The notes beneath the pieces were generated by a model. It worked only from the letters and a program-made list of their open reading frames with translations, searched no databases and had not been told where the DNA came from. This document shows, piece after piece, positions 17,351 through 25,974 of a stretch of DNA of 64,000 nt. A program made the position numbers and the translations under genes. Within the stretch, counting starts at the first letter, position 1; each line of letters starts with the position of its first letter. The DNA comes from Nocardia sp. NBC_01503. GTDB lineage: Bacteria > Actinomycetota > Actinomycetes > Mycobacteriales > Mycobacteriaceae. The stretch lies in contig NZ_CP109596.1 of NCBI RefSeq assembly GCF_036327755.1, forward strand, positions 7,502,001 through 7,566,000. The letters run 5' to 3'.

Positions 17351-17827
17351 ATGTCCGGCAACCACTTCGAGAATTATGACCTGAGCACCGCGAATGGGGT
17401 GTTCTGCCAATACTGCGGCTCGACTCCGGCGGTGCGAGTGGACTTCCGCGCGCACCGCGGACTGCTCTTCGTCATGCACTTCCGCAAACTGCCCGGGCCG
17501 TTCTGCCGGTGGTGCGGACTGGCCGTATTCCGGCATATGACCGGGGATTCCCTGGTGCAGGGCTGGTGGGGTCCGGTGTCGTTCTTCATCAATCCGATCA
17601 CCGTGCTGCTCAATGTGGCGGTGCGCAGCCAGGTGGCGGCCCTGCCTCCACCGCTCCCGGGCGCCCGTACCCGGCCGATGCCACCGGGTAAACCGCTGAC
17701 GCGACGCTGGCAGATGGCGGGATTGATTGTGCCGCTGGCGATTGCGAGCCTGATCGCGGCGACGGCCGGCGGTGCGGACTGGTCCACCTCCCACAAAGGC
17801 CACACCACCTACACGCTCTATCCGTAG
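17351..17827 (+). CDS. Small membrane protein with two CxxC knuckles
   Basis: 158 residues. Two pairs of cysteines (FCQYCGST near residue 19 and FCRWCGLAVF near 55) look like a zinc ribbon. They are followed by a hydrophobic segment (WWGPVSFFINPITVLLNVAV), a Pro-rich linker and a C-terminal helix (GLIVPLAIASLIAATAGG). The topology resembles actinobacterial proteins with a cytoplasmic zinc ribbon and two membrane helices, but function is unknown. ATG 17351 is preferred; upstream in-frame starts lack homologous sequence. It converges on the YbdK gene, with stops 5 bp apart. Confidence 0.6.
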   Translation: MSGNHFENYDLSTANGVFCQYCGSTPAVRVDFRAHRGLLFVMHFRKLPGPFCRWCGLAVFRHMTGDSLVQGWWGPVSFFINPITVLLNVAVRSQVAALPPPLPGARTRPMPPGKPLTRRWQMAGLIVPLAIASLIAATAGGADWSTSHKGHTTYTLYP

Positions 17828-17831
17828 CCGC

Positions 17832-18923
17832 TCAGCGGCAGCCGTAGAGGGTGGCCTCCGCCAATTCTTCTATCACATCTGCCGTTTCGCCCCGCGCGCG
17901 AAACGCGGCGAGTTGTCGATGCGCGCCGTTGCCGCGCGCCAGCAGGGTGCTCAGCGCGTCGGTGACGAAGCCCAGATCACCGAGTTCGTTCAGGGCGGGT
18001 TCGATCAGATCGATGAGTTTGGCCAGCAGATCCCGCACCGGAATGATGCGGCCGTTCGACGGATCGACGGCCGGACCGTCCATTCCTCCGTGCGCCGCAC
18101 GCCAATACGCCGCGCGCAGTGTGTCTTCCGCGACCTCGGGCGCACCGGCACTGCGCTGGGCGATCATCACCGCCGCCCGCACCAGGGTGGCCAATAGCAC
18201 GGACTCCTCGACGGTGGCGGGCACATCGCTGACCCGTACCTCCACCGTGGGGAACGTAACCGACGGGCGCACATCCCAATACACCATTTTGCGATCCAGG
18301 ATCACCCCGAGCGAGAGCATGGTCTCGACCGAGGTGTCGTACTCCCCCACCGAATCGAAGTGTGGCGGTGGCCCGGCGCTGGGCCAGCGCCGCCAGAGAA
18401 TATTTCGCCAACTGGCATAACCGGTTTCGTCGCCGTGGTAGATCGCGGAGTTGGCGGTGAGCGCCAAAAGCAAAGGGAGCCAAGGGCGTAGGAAGTTGCC
18501 GACGTGCAGTGCCGCCGCGCGGTCCGGGATCGCGACGTGCACGTGGCAGCCGCACAACCCCTGCTCCTGCGCCAGCCTGCCGAACTGCTCGGCGATCCGG
18601 CGATAGCGCGGAGTACTGGTCACCGGGAGCAGCTCGGCCGAGACGGTGGGCGGTACGGCGACGGCGAGCAGGACCGCGTCGTTCTTCTCCGCGCAGGCCG
18701 CGGCCCCCCGCCGCAGTTCCCGCAATTCCGCGAGCAGATCGGTCGAATTCGTATGTATGCGGGTGCTGGTCTCCACCTGGCACCGCATGATCTCCAATTG
18801 CATATCTATGCCGAGATCCGCCGCGGTTCGTGCGACGTCGGCGTTCTTGCCCACCGGCGCGCCGGTGCGCGGATCCACGAGGAGAAACTCCTCTTCGACA
18901 CCGACTGTCGGCAGGGTGTCCAC
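17832..18923 (-). CDS. Carboxylate-amine ligase, YbdK family
   Basis: GCS2-type glutamate-cysteine ligase fold (363 residues). The N-terminal GVEEEFLLVDPRTG is the family signature. GCHVHVAIPDR, a PW-LLLALTANS segment and VEVRVSDVPATVEE complete the ATP-binding and active-site set. The biological substrate of YbdK proteins is generally unknown; weak glutamate-cysteine ligase activity has been reported for the E. coli member. Start is GTG. Actinobacteria make mycothiol, so a glutathione role is unlikely. Confidence 0.88.
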   Translation of the reverse strand: MDTLPTVGVEEEFLLVDPRTGAPVGKNADVARTAADLGIDMQLEIMRCQVETSTRIHTNSTDLLAELRELRRGAAACAEKNDAVLLAVAVPPTVSAELLPVTSTPRYRRIAEQFGRLAQEQGLCGCHVHVAIPDRAAALHVGNFLRPWLPLLLALTANSAIYHGDETGYASWRNILWRRWPSAGPPPHFDSVGEYDTSVETMLSLGVILDRKMVYWDVRPSVTFPTVEVRVSDVPATVEESVLLATLVRAAVMIAQRSAGAPEVAEDTLRAAYWRAAHGGMDGPAVDPSNGRIIPVRDLLAKLIDLIEPALNELGDLGFVTDALSTLLARGNGAHRQLAAFRARGETADVIEELAEATLYGCR

Positions 18924-19027
18924 CTACCCTGTGTACCTCATCGCCGCGACCTTGACACCTGCCGGAATGGTCTCTTTATCCGGTTTTTCCTGCGGAATAT
19001 GTCGGTGGCCTGGGCCACAATACGGAT

Positions 19028-19372
19028 ATGGCATATGACGAGAAACTGGCCGACCGGATTCGGGACGCACTGGGACCGATGCTTCCGGAGGTGGTCGAGA
19101 AGAAGATGTTCGGTGGCCTGGCTTTTCTCCTCGGCGGCAATATGGCGGTCGCCGCCAGCGGTAAGGGTGGGTTGCTGGTGCGGGTCTCACCCGAGCATTA
19201 CACCGATCTGCTGGTACCCGGTGAGGTGGAGACCATGGTCATGGGCGGGCGTGAGACACGTGGCTGGCTTCGGGTCACCGCGGAGACCGTCGAGAACGAT
19301 GCGGCGCTCATCGAATGGGTGGAGCGCGGTATCGCGTTCGCGGGCTCACTACCGGTGAAGAACGGCAAATAG
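19028..19372 (+). CDS. TfoX N-terminal domain protein
   Basis: 114 residues matching the TfoX_N domain: RIRDALGPMLPEVVEKKMFGGLAFLLGGNMAVAAS, then GLLVRVSPEH and a C-terminal ERGIAFAGSLP. In gammaproteobacteria TfoX controls competence, but stand-alone TfoX_N proteins in actinobacteria have no established role. Monocistronic by spacing. Confidence 0.85.
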   Translation: MAYDEKLADRIRDALGPMLPEVVEKKMFGGLAFLLGGNMAVAASGKGGLLVRVSPEHYTDLLVPGEVETMVMGGRETRGWLRVTAETVENDAALIEWVERGIAFAGSLPVKNGK

Positions 19373-19513
19373 TGTGCGGTGCGGCACATCACGCGAATCG
19401 GTGTGCCCGGCCTCACTGAATTCGCCGCTGCCGCAACACTTTCGCCGTACAGTGTCACGACCTCTTTACACCACGGCACAGTGCGGAAACCTCGGCACCG
19501 CACGCTGGTGAAT

Positions 19514-20302
19514 ATGAGGCAATCCGAGGTCCATGCGCTGGCATGCGAAGTTTGCGGTCGTCTGCCCCATCCCCGTCGCACCCGGCTCACGCTCGCCAAG
19601 CTGGCCGCGGTGTTCCCCGTCGAATTGGCGCTGCACGCCCTCGTACTGCATCTGGAGCTGCCCTATCTGGCCGCCGTCGCCATTCTGACGATCACCACCA
19701 CCATTCTCGTCATCTGGGTGGTGGAGCCGGGGGCCATGCGCTATCTCGCCCGCTGGCTGCACGGACCCGAGTTGAATCATCGCCAGCGCCTGGACAGCGC
19801 CGAACTGCTGTGGCGAATTCGCGTGCGCCTGGACAACACTCCGGGTCGTCTGGAGTTGCTGGCCAAACATCTGGCGTATCGCCGCGCGAATATTCTCACC
19901 GTGCATGTCCACCATCTCGAGGACGGCGTACTCGATGAGCTGGTGGTCTCGACCCCTGCCGATGTCGGACCGCCGCGACTGACCAATGCCATCGACCGCG
20001 CGGGCGGCATAGCGGTCGGCATCTGGCCCGCCTCCGCGCTGACGCTCGTCGACGGTCAGACCCGGGCGCTCGGACTCGCCGCGCGGGTGGCCACCGATCC
20101 GGAGGAGTTGCCCCTGGTCATCGCGGAATTGCTGGGCGCACAATATGTTTCGGCAGTTGAGCCCGAACTCCTACCGAGCGGAACGGTGCTGGAGATCGAT
20201 CCGATGACCTTCGTACGCGCCGGGGACCCCTTTACCCCCGCCGAGATAGCCCGCGCGCATCGCCTCACCGATCTGGCTCGGTTGGCAGCACGGCAGGGCT
20301 GA
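19514..20302 (+). CDS. Membrane protein with ACT-like regulatory domain
   Basis: 262 residues. Two adjacent hydrophobic helices (AAVFPVELALHALVLHLELP and YLAAVAILTITTTILVIWVV) lie near the N-terminus. A soluble part follows with an ACT-like fold: RIRVRLDNTPGRLELLAKHLAYRRANILTVHVH, then LDELVVSTP. ACT domains bind amino acids or other small ligands. ATG 19514 is chosen because residues before it look non-coding; GTG 19508 is equally possible. No enzyme domain is seen, so a membrane-tethered sensor is inferred. Confidence 0.65.
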   Translation: MRQSEVHALACEVCGRLPHPRRTRLTLAKLAAVFPVELALHALVLHLELPYLAAVAILTITTTILVIWVVEPGAMRYLARWLHGPELNHRQRLDSAELLWRIRVRLDNTPGRLELLAKHLAYRRANILTVHVHHLEDGVLDELVVSTPADVGPPRLTNAIDRAGGIAVGIWPASALTLVDGQTRALGLAARVATDPEELPLVIAELLGAQYVSAVEPELLPSGTVLEIDPMTFVRAGDPFTPAEIARAHRLTDLARLAARQG

Positions 20303-20417
20303 ATCCGTCTCAATATTCGGGATGGAGCCACACTATCCCGGCATTCCGGACCGCCCGGTTTCACACCGTGGCACACTGCCCCTGGCGCACGGATTGAGAG
20401 CGCGAGGGGTTGGTTTG

Positions 20418-21857
20418 ATGACAGTTCGACGCATCGGGGGCGCGGACAGCGGCGGAAATCCGCCCGCCCGCAGGGCGGTTCGCAATGCCAGATTGGCGGC
20501 GCTGCCCATCGCGTTCGCGGGGCGGCGGGCCGCGGGCTTGGGCAAGCGCGCGCTCGGACGGCCCGCGAGCGAGGTGAATCTGGAGATTCAACGCCGCACC
20601 GCACAGCACTTCTTCGAGGTGCTCGGCGAATTGAAGGGCTTCGCCGCCAAACTGGGGCAGATTCTGGCCCTGTACGAGCTGGGGCTCTCGCCCGAGTTGG
20701 CCGAACCGTATCGAATCGCCTTGAGCCGCCTGCAGGACGCCACCCCGTCCATGCTCCCGAGCACCGTGCACGCGGTGCTGGCGGAGTCGCTCGGACCGGA
20801 TTGGCGCGCCGAATTCCAGTGCTTCGAGGATCGGCGTGCCGCGTCGGCCACCATCGGCCAGGTGCATCGCGCGGTATGGCGTGACGGTCGCACGGTGGCC
20901 GTCAAGGTCATGTATCCGGGTGCGCGCGAGGCGATTCGGAGCGATCTGGAGCAGGTGCGGCGCATGTCCGGCCTGGCATCGGTCTTCGTGCCGAATGCCG
21001 ATATCCGCGCACTCACCGAACAGCTCTCCGAATGTGTCACCGCCGAACTGGATTTCGCCGCCGAGGCCCGGCAGCAGCAGGTCTTCGCGACCGCCTTCGC
21101 CGATGATCCGGACTTCCGGGTGCCGGAGGTGGTGGCCCAGCGCGGCGATGTGATAGTCAGCGAATGGCTGGACGGCATCCCGCTCACCAGGCTCATCGCG
21201 ACCGGCGCGCAGTCCGAACGAGATCGCGTGGGGATGCTGACGCTGCGCTTCGTACTCTCCGCACCCGAGCGGTCGGGACTGCTCTACTGTGATCCGCATC
21301 CGGGCAATTTCCGGATGCTCCCGGACGGCCGGCTCGGCGTGGTCGATTTCGGTGCGTGCGTGCCCTGGCCGCCGCCGGAGTTCCCGCTGCTGGTGCACGA
21401 TGTCGCCGATGCCCTGTTCAATGGCGCTCCGGCCGATTTGGACAATGCCATGCGGCGGCACGGTTTCGCCGATTTCGAGACGCCCTTCGATGTGCACGCA
21501 CTCACCGAACAGCTACTCCCTTATACCGATCTGCTGCGGCACGACACATTTCGCGCGGACAGCATCTGGCTGCGCAAGCGGGTGCGCGCGGCCATGAATC
21601 CGCGGTTGAGCAATGTGAATCGCCAGCTCACCATGCCCGCCTTCTACACTCCGTTCGCGCGCTCGATCCTCACCCTGCTGGGCCTGATCTGCCAGCTCGG
21701 TACCACCGGACCGCTGCGGGCCGAAATGCTGCGCTGGTCACCGGAGTTGGCGGAGGTGGTGCAGCGCCATCGCGCCCATACCGGCGGACCCGCCGACCTC
21801 ACCGCGGCCCGAACGCGGCGGGCGGCCACCGCGAAGCGGGATGCCGCGGCCGGGTAA
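20418..21857 (+). CDS. ABC1/UbiB-family atypical kinase
   Basis: 479 residues of the UbiB/ADCK protein-kinase-like family. The N-terminal signature KGFAAKLGQILALYE contains the KxGQ motif, SATIGQVHRA replaces the glycine loop, and AVKVMYP holds the nucleotide-binding Lys. YCDPHPGNF and VVDFGAC correspond to the catalytic and metal-binding loops. Homologues support ubiquinone synthesis and lipid homeostasis by ATPase activity. Actinobacteria use menaquinone, so the role here is open. ATG 20418 is preferred over an upstream in-frame ATG. Confidence 0.87.
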   Translation: MTVRRIGGADSGGNPPARRAVRNARLAALPIAFAGRRAAGLGKRALGRPASEVNLEIQRRTAQHFFEVLGELKGFAAKLGQILALYELGLSPELAEPYRIALSRLQDATPSMLPSTVHAVLAESLGPDWRAEFQCFEDRRAASATIGQVHRAVWRDGRTVAVKVMYPGAREAIRSDLEQVRRMSGLASVFVPNADIRALTEQLSECVTAELDFAAEARQQQVFATAFADDPDFRVPEVVAQRGDVIVSEWLDGIPLTRLIATGAQSERDRVGMLTLRFVLSAPERSGLLYCDPHPGNFRMLPDGRLGVVDFGACVPWPPPEFPLLVHDVADALFNGAPADLDNAMRRHGFADFETPFDVHALTEQLLPYTDLLRHDTFRADSIWLRKRVRAAMNPRLSNVNRQLTMPAFYTPFARSILTLLGLICQLGTTGPLRAEMLRWSPELAEVVQRHRAHTGGPADLTAARTRRAATAKRDAAAG

Positions 21858-21978
21858 TCGACTGCGACACAGCAGGTCTCAGCACCACATCGGTCCGCTG
21901 AGCGACAACCCTTGATCACTGTCCCAGACAGCTCTAGTCTGGAGTGACATCGGCACCGCTTTCGGAAGGCATGACATC

Positions 21979-23589
21979 GTGGTCACAGCATCGAACGGAA
22001 AGCCGGCACCGAGAGATTCGGGCCCGGACCATGAGGTGGCCGTTATCGGCGCGGGCCCCGGTGGTATCGCCGCCGGGGTCAAGCTGAAGCAGGCCGACGT
22101 CACCGATTTCGTCATTCTCGAGCGCGCCGACGAGATCGGCGGCAGCTGGAACGAGAACCACTATCCGGGCCTGGAAGTCGATATCCCGTCGATCGCCTAC
22201 CAGTACTCCTTCGCGCGAAACCCCAACTGGAGCAGGCTTTTCGCCCCCGGCGCGGAGGTCAAGCAGTACCACATGGAGGTGGCGCGGCGCTTCGGGCTGT
22301 ATCCGCATGTGCGGTTCGGCGTGAATGTGCTGAGCGAGGAGTGGGATGAGCGGAACCACCGATGGAACCTGCATATCGAGGGCGGCAAGGTCATTACCGC
22401 GCGCTTCGTGGTGAGTGCGGTCGGTGCGTTCATCACCCCTAAACAGGACCCGGGAATCGCGGGTCTGGCCGATTACCGGGGCAAAATGCAACGCCCCTCG
22501 GAGTGGGATCACGACTACGACCTGACCGGTAAGCGGGTCGCGATTATCGGCACCGGCGCGAGTTCGGTGCAGATCACCCCGTCCATCGCGGGCGAGGTGG
22601 GCAGTCTGTCGGTCTTCCAGCGCACGCCGGTGTGGTGTATTCCCAAGCCCAATCCCAGGATTCCCGAGGCGGTGAAGTTGGTCCTGCGCACCCCCGGGCT
22701 CCAGGCCGCCACGCACGGCGTGGTGCTGGTGGCCGTCGATGTGCTGCTGCGGGCCATGTCCAACGCCCCCATGTCGGTGGTCGAACCGACCATGCGCACG
22801 GTCGATGCCGCGGCCATCGCGGGCTATCGCGGACTGCTGCGCATGATGGTGCGCGATCCGCGCACGCGTGCCGCGCTGACCCCCGACTACGGTCCGATCG
22901 CCAAGCGGCCCACCGCGAATACCGGGTATCTGCTCAGCTTCAATCGCGACAATGTGGAGTTGGTGACCACGCCCATCGAGCGATTCACCGAGAACGGTAT
23001 TCGCACCACCGATGGCACCGAGCGCGAATTCGACATGATCGTGCTGGCGACCGGATATCACGTCTTCTCCGATCCCGAGACCTATACACCCGGCATGGTG
23101 GTCGGGCAGGACGGGATGGATCTGGGCAAGTTCTACGCCGAGAACGGACTTCAGGCTTACGAGAGTGTGTCGCTGCCGAGTCTGCCGAATCGGTGGACGC
23201 TGGTCGGACCGTATTCGTGGTCCGGGAGCGGCTGGCATGCCTTCGTGGAGATGACGGCCGACCATGCGGTGCGGGCCATTTCCGAGGCGCGGCGACGGGG
23301 TGCGACCTTCGTCGCCGTTCGACAGGACGCGCACGACGCCTATCACCGCGATATCTACCGGCACGGTGCGGCGATGCGCTTCTATCTGGCCGAGCTCAAT
23401 GCCCATGTGCCGACGTACTACCGGAATTCGCAGGGCGACAGCACCTATATCCGCCCCTCGGGCTTCTTCCGTGCCAGGCGCGGACATCGGCGATTCCCCT
23501 TCTCCGATTATCGATTCGAGCTGCGGCGGCCGCAGGCGCCCGCCGCCTCGACCGCTGGCGAAACCGGCGCGGTAGCAGGTGGATCATGA
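21979..23589 (+). CDS. Flavin-containing monooxygenase, Baeyer-Villiger type with altered fingerprint
   Basis: 536 residues with two Rossmann motifs, GAGPGG (24-29, FAD) and GTGASS (191-196, NADPH). Between them is the region matching the BVMO fingerprint FxGxxxHxxxW: here Y166, G168, R172 and W176, so Phe becomes Tyr and the central His becomes Arg. ERADEIGGSWNENHYPGLEVD and the C-terminal ATGYHVFS are otherwise typical of class B monooxygenases. GTG start after GGAAGG. It would oxygenate ketones or soft heteroatoms; the substitution makes the exact activity uncertain. It converges on the EEP gene with a 6-bp overlap. Confidence 0.87.
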   Translation: MVTASNGKPAPRDSGPDHEVAVIGAGPGGIAAGVKLKQADVTDFVILERADEIGGSWNENHYPGLEVDIPSIAYQYSFARNPNWSRLFAPGAEVKQYHMEVARRFGLYPHVRFGVNVLSEEWDERNHRWNLHIEGGKVITARFVVSAVGAFITPKQDPGIAGLADYRGKMQRPSEWDHDYDLTGKRVAIIGTGASSVQITPSIAGEVGSLSVFQRTPVWCIPKPNPRIPEAVKLVLRTPGLQAATHGVVLVAVDVLLRAMSNAPMSVVEPTMRTVDAAAIAGYRGLLRMMVRDPRTRAALTPDYGPIAKRPTANTGYLLSFNRDNVELVTTPIERFTENGIRTTDGTEREFDMIVLATGYHVFSDPETYTPGMVVGQDGMDLGKFYAENGLQAYESVSLPSLPNRWTLVGPYSWSGSGWHAFVEMTADHAVRAISEARRRGATFVAVRQDAHDAYHRDIYRHGAAMRFYLAELNAHVPTYYRNSQGDSTYIRPSGFFRARRGHRRFPFSDYRFELRRPQAPAASTAGETGAVAGGS

Positions 23590-24525
23590 CTCGACACCGC
23601 CGATCTCGGCCGATATCGCGCGGTGGTCGGGGCCGGGCAGTCGCGAGACCGAGGTGCCGGTGATCTTCAGGCCACGCACCAGGATGTGGTCGAGCCGGGC
23701 GAGTGGGAAGGCGGCGGGCCAGGTGAAGGCCGCGCCGGAGTGGATATCGCGGTAGCCGGGGGCGAAGGCGGTCCAGTGCCGGTCGGTGGAGGCGGTGTTG
23801 AAATCCCCTGCCACCACGATATGTTCGGCGCGATCGGCGGTGAGTTCGCGGGACAGTAGCGCGAGGCCGCGATTGCGGGTGGCGGTATCACCCGGGCGGA
23901 TGGAGGGCAGGTGCACCACGTAGACGACGAGATCGCCTGCGGGGGTGGTGATATGGGTGCGCAGCCCGCGATGCCAGTCGACTCCCACATCGACGGGGGT
24001 GGTGTCCGAGATCGGGTAGCGGCTCCACAGGCCGACGGTGCCGGATTCGGTGCGATACGGGTAGATGTCGTCCAGGATCCGCAGGGCCGGTTCACGATTG
24101 GTGCCACCCAACTCCTGCACGGCGATGATGTCCGCGTCGATGGCCGCCAGGGCTCGTGCCGTGGCGAGCGGGGTGGTGTTGGCGGCGAACAGGTTCTGTG
24201 AGACGATCCGCACGCTCGCCGAGGTCGATACCGGGTGCGTGCCGGGAACCGGCGCCCACCAGGAGCCGAACAGGTACGTCCAGGCCAGCAGCGGGGCCAG
24301 GGCGGCGACCGCACCGGCGGGGCAGCGGCACAGCACCGCGACCACGGCCAGTATCGGGATGAGCGCGCCCAACCAGGGGGCCGCGGTATCGATCGCGACG
24401 CCCAGACCATCGGTATCGGGGATCCAGGTGTGTCCTATCAACATCAGTGTGAGAAGTGCTGCCGCACCGGCGAATACGACCACTCTGCCGGTGGAACGGG
24501 TCGCCTGCTTCACTGTGCCGGACAC
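23584..24525 (-). CDS. Membrane-anchored endonuclease/exonuclease/phosphatase family protein
   Basis: 313 residues. Three N-terminal hydrophobic helices (VVVFAGAAALLTLMLIG, LGALIPILAVVAVLCRC, AVAALAPLLAWTYLFGSWW) carry an extracytoplasmic EEP catalytic domain. Catalytic-type motifs are RIVSQNLFA, IIAVQELGG, VVAGDFNTAS, LDHILV and GPDHRAISAEI. Homologues act on phosphodiesters; this membrane form is common in actinobacteria and its substrate is unknown. Its start overlaps the end of the upstream truncated lipoprotein gene by 16 bp. Confidence 0.87.
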   Translation of the reverse strand: MSGTVKQATRSTGRVVVFAGAAALLTLMLIGHTWIPDTDGLGVAIDTAAPWLGALIPILAVVAVLCRCPAGAVAALAPLLAWTYLFGSWWAPVPGTHPVSTSASVRIVSQNLFAANTTPLATARALAAIDADIIAVQELGGTNREPALRILDDIYPYRTESGTVGLWSRYPISDTTPVDVGVDWHRGLRTHITTPAGDLVVYVVHLPSIRPGDTATRNRGLALLSRELTADRAEHIVVAGDFNTASTDRHWTAFAPGYRDIHSGAAFTWPAAFPLARLDHILVRGLKITGTSVSRLPGPDHRAISAEIGGVES

Positions 24526-25235
24526 AGTCGCCGCGGCGTCCGGTCGCCCTTCGGCTGCGTGTAGTCGCGGGTGCCCGCGCGATCGTCGAAATCGTGTGCG
24601 CCGTACGCGCGCAGCGATCCGTCCTGCGAGCGCACGGTGAGGCTGCTGCCGATATCGGTGGGCACGACATAGCTGACGCCCCGCCCGCCGAGGGTGTACC
24701 CCCAGAACGGCATGGTGAGTGCGGAGGTGAGCGGCAGATCCGTGCCGACGAGCCCGGTGTCCGGACCATTCCAGAAGGCATCGCGCACCGGTAGCGACAA
24801 CCCCTCGCCGCGCGGAATCTGCAGTGCGGTGGCCGACTTGTCGCCACCGGTGATCGGCCAGACCAGGTGCCCGTCCCGATTACCGTGCAGTTCGAGTCGC
24901 AGTCGGCCGTCCCGGGCGAAGGCGGTGGCGGTGAGTTCCCGGTCCGGATAGCTCCAGCGCGCGGTGGTGCCCTCGACCGCGATATCCCCGGCCCGCCCCA
25001 GTCGATCCGCGGCCGGGGCCGAGAGCTCGAGCCGCTGCCCGCCGACGGTCGCGTCGACCGCCAGCGATTCGGTGTCCACCTCGGCCGTGCCACCGGAGAT
25101 AGCGATAGCCACTCGATTGCCATTCACTCGAGGCTTGGCCGGGGAGATATCGTGCGCGCACGCGGTGATCCCGGTCGCCGTCAGGCTCAGCAGGGCCAGC
25201 ACGGCCAGCGGTCGATGCGATCTCCGAAGTCTCAT
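24510..25235 (-). CDS. Lipoprotein, apparently N-terminal part of a glycoside hydrolase
   Basis: 241 residues with a lipoprotein signal (LAVLALLSLTATGITAC). The body (RWSYPDRELTATAFARDGRL; IPRGEGLSLPVRDAFW; LTMPFWGYTLGGRGVSYVVP) resembles the beta-sandwich N-terminal domain of large secreted glycoside hydrolases of around 700 residues. It stops soon after this domain, with an unrelated basic tail (KGDRTPRRLCPAQ) overlapping the next gene. A 3' deletion followed by out-of-frame read-through would explain this. Family recognition is from memory, so a genuinely short lipoprotein remains possible. Start: ATG 25235. Confidence 0.5.
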   Translation of the reverse strand: MRLRRSHRPLAVLALLSLTATGITACAHDISPAKPRVNGNRVAIAISGGTAEVDTESLAVDATVGGQRLELSAPAADRLGRAGDIAVEGTTARWSYPDRELTATAFARDGRLRLELHGNRDGHLVWPITGGDKSATALQIPRGEGLSLPVRDAFWNGPDTGLVGTDLPLTSALTMPFWGYTLGGRGVSYVVPTDIGSSLTVRSQDGSLRAYGAHDFDDRAGTRDYTQPKGDRTPRRLCPAQ

Positions 25236-25311
25236 GCGGGCCACGATCGCCCCCGCAGATGAGAGTCCGATGAGAAATACGCAGGTGAGGATATTACGTA
25301 TAGTCCGGTGC

Positions 25312-25974
25312 GTGCGGGTATTGGTGGTCGACGACGAAGCCTCGGTGCGGGCGGCGCTGGTGCGCGCCCTGGACAGCGAAGGGTATGACACCCGCGCCGC
25401 CGCCGATGGCGCGAGTGCGCTGACGGAGATTGCCCGTTGGCAGCCGGAGGCGGTGGTCCTGGATGTGCTCATGCCGTTCATGGATGGGCTGACCACCTGC
25501 CGCACGCTGCGCGGGCGCGGGGATCGCACCCCGATTCTCATGCTCACCGCACGGGACGCGGTCTCGGATCGGATCCAGGGCCTGGACGCGGGGGCCGACG
25601 ACTATCTGGTGAAACCGTTCGATCTGGACGAATTGCTGGCCCGGGTGCGGGCGCTGCTGCGGCGCACCTATCCCGAGGACGGCGTACTGCTGTCGGCCGG
25701 GGATCTGGTCATGGATACCGGTGCGCACACCGTCAAGCGGGGCCGTCGCGAAATCGAGCTCAGCCGAACCGAATTCGCGCTGCTGGAGGTGCTGTTGCGC
25801 AATGCCGGACAGGCGCTGCCCCGGGAGACGCTCATCGATCGGGTATGGGGGCATCAGTCCTCGAATTCGCTGGAGGTCTACATCCGCTATCTGCGACGGA
25901 AAATTGAAGCGCCGGAAGAGATCCCGCTGATTCATACCGTGCGCGGGATCGGCTATCGGCTGGGCGCGGCGTGA
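25312..25974 (+). CDS. Two-component response regulator, OmpR/PhoB family
   Basis: 220 residues. The receiver domain has the acidic pair DDE (7-9), the phospho-acceptor Asp in VVLDVLMPFMDG, and Lys in DDYLVKPFDLDELLARVRALLRR. The C-terminal winged helix ends RKIEAPEEIPLIHTVRGIGYRL, typical of OmpR/MprA-type regulators. GTG 25312 is chosen; the preceding TACGTATAGT could be a -10 element giving a nearly leaderless mRNA. It overlaps the histidine kinase by 4 bp. Confidence 0.93.
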   Translation: MRVLVVDDEASVRAALVRALDSEGYDTRAAADGASALTEIARWQPEAVVLDVLMPFMDGLTTCRTLRGRGDRTPILMLTARDAVSDRIQGLDAGADDYLVKPFDLDELLARVRALLRRTYPEDGVLLSAGDLVMDTGAHTVKRGRREIELSRTEFALLEVLLRNAGQALPRETLIDRVWGHQSSNSLEVYIRYLRRKIEAPEEIPLIHTVRGIGYRLGAA

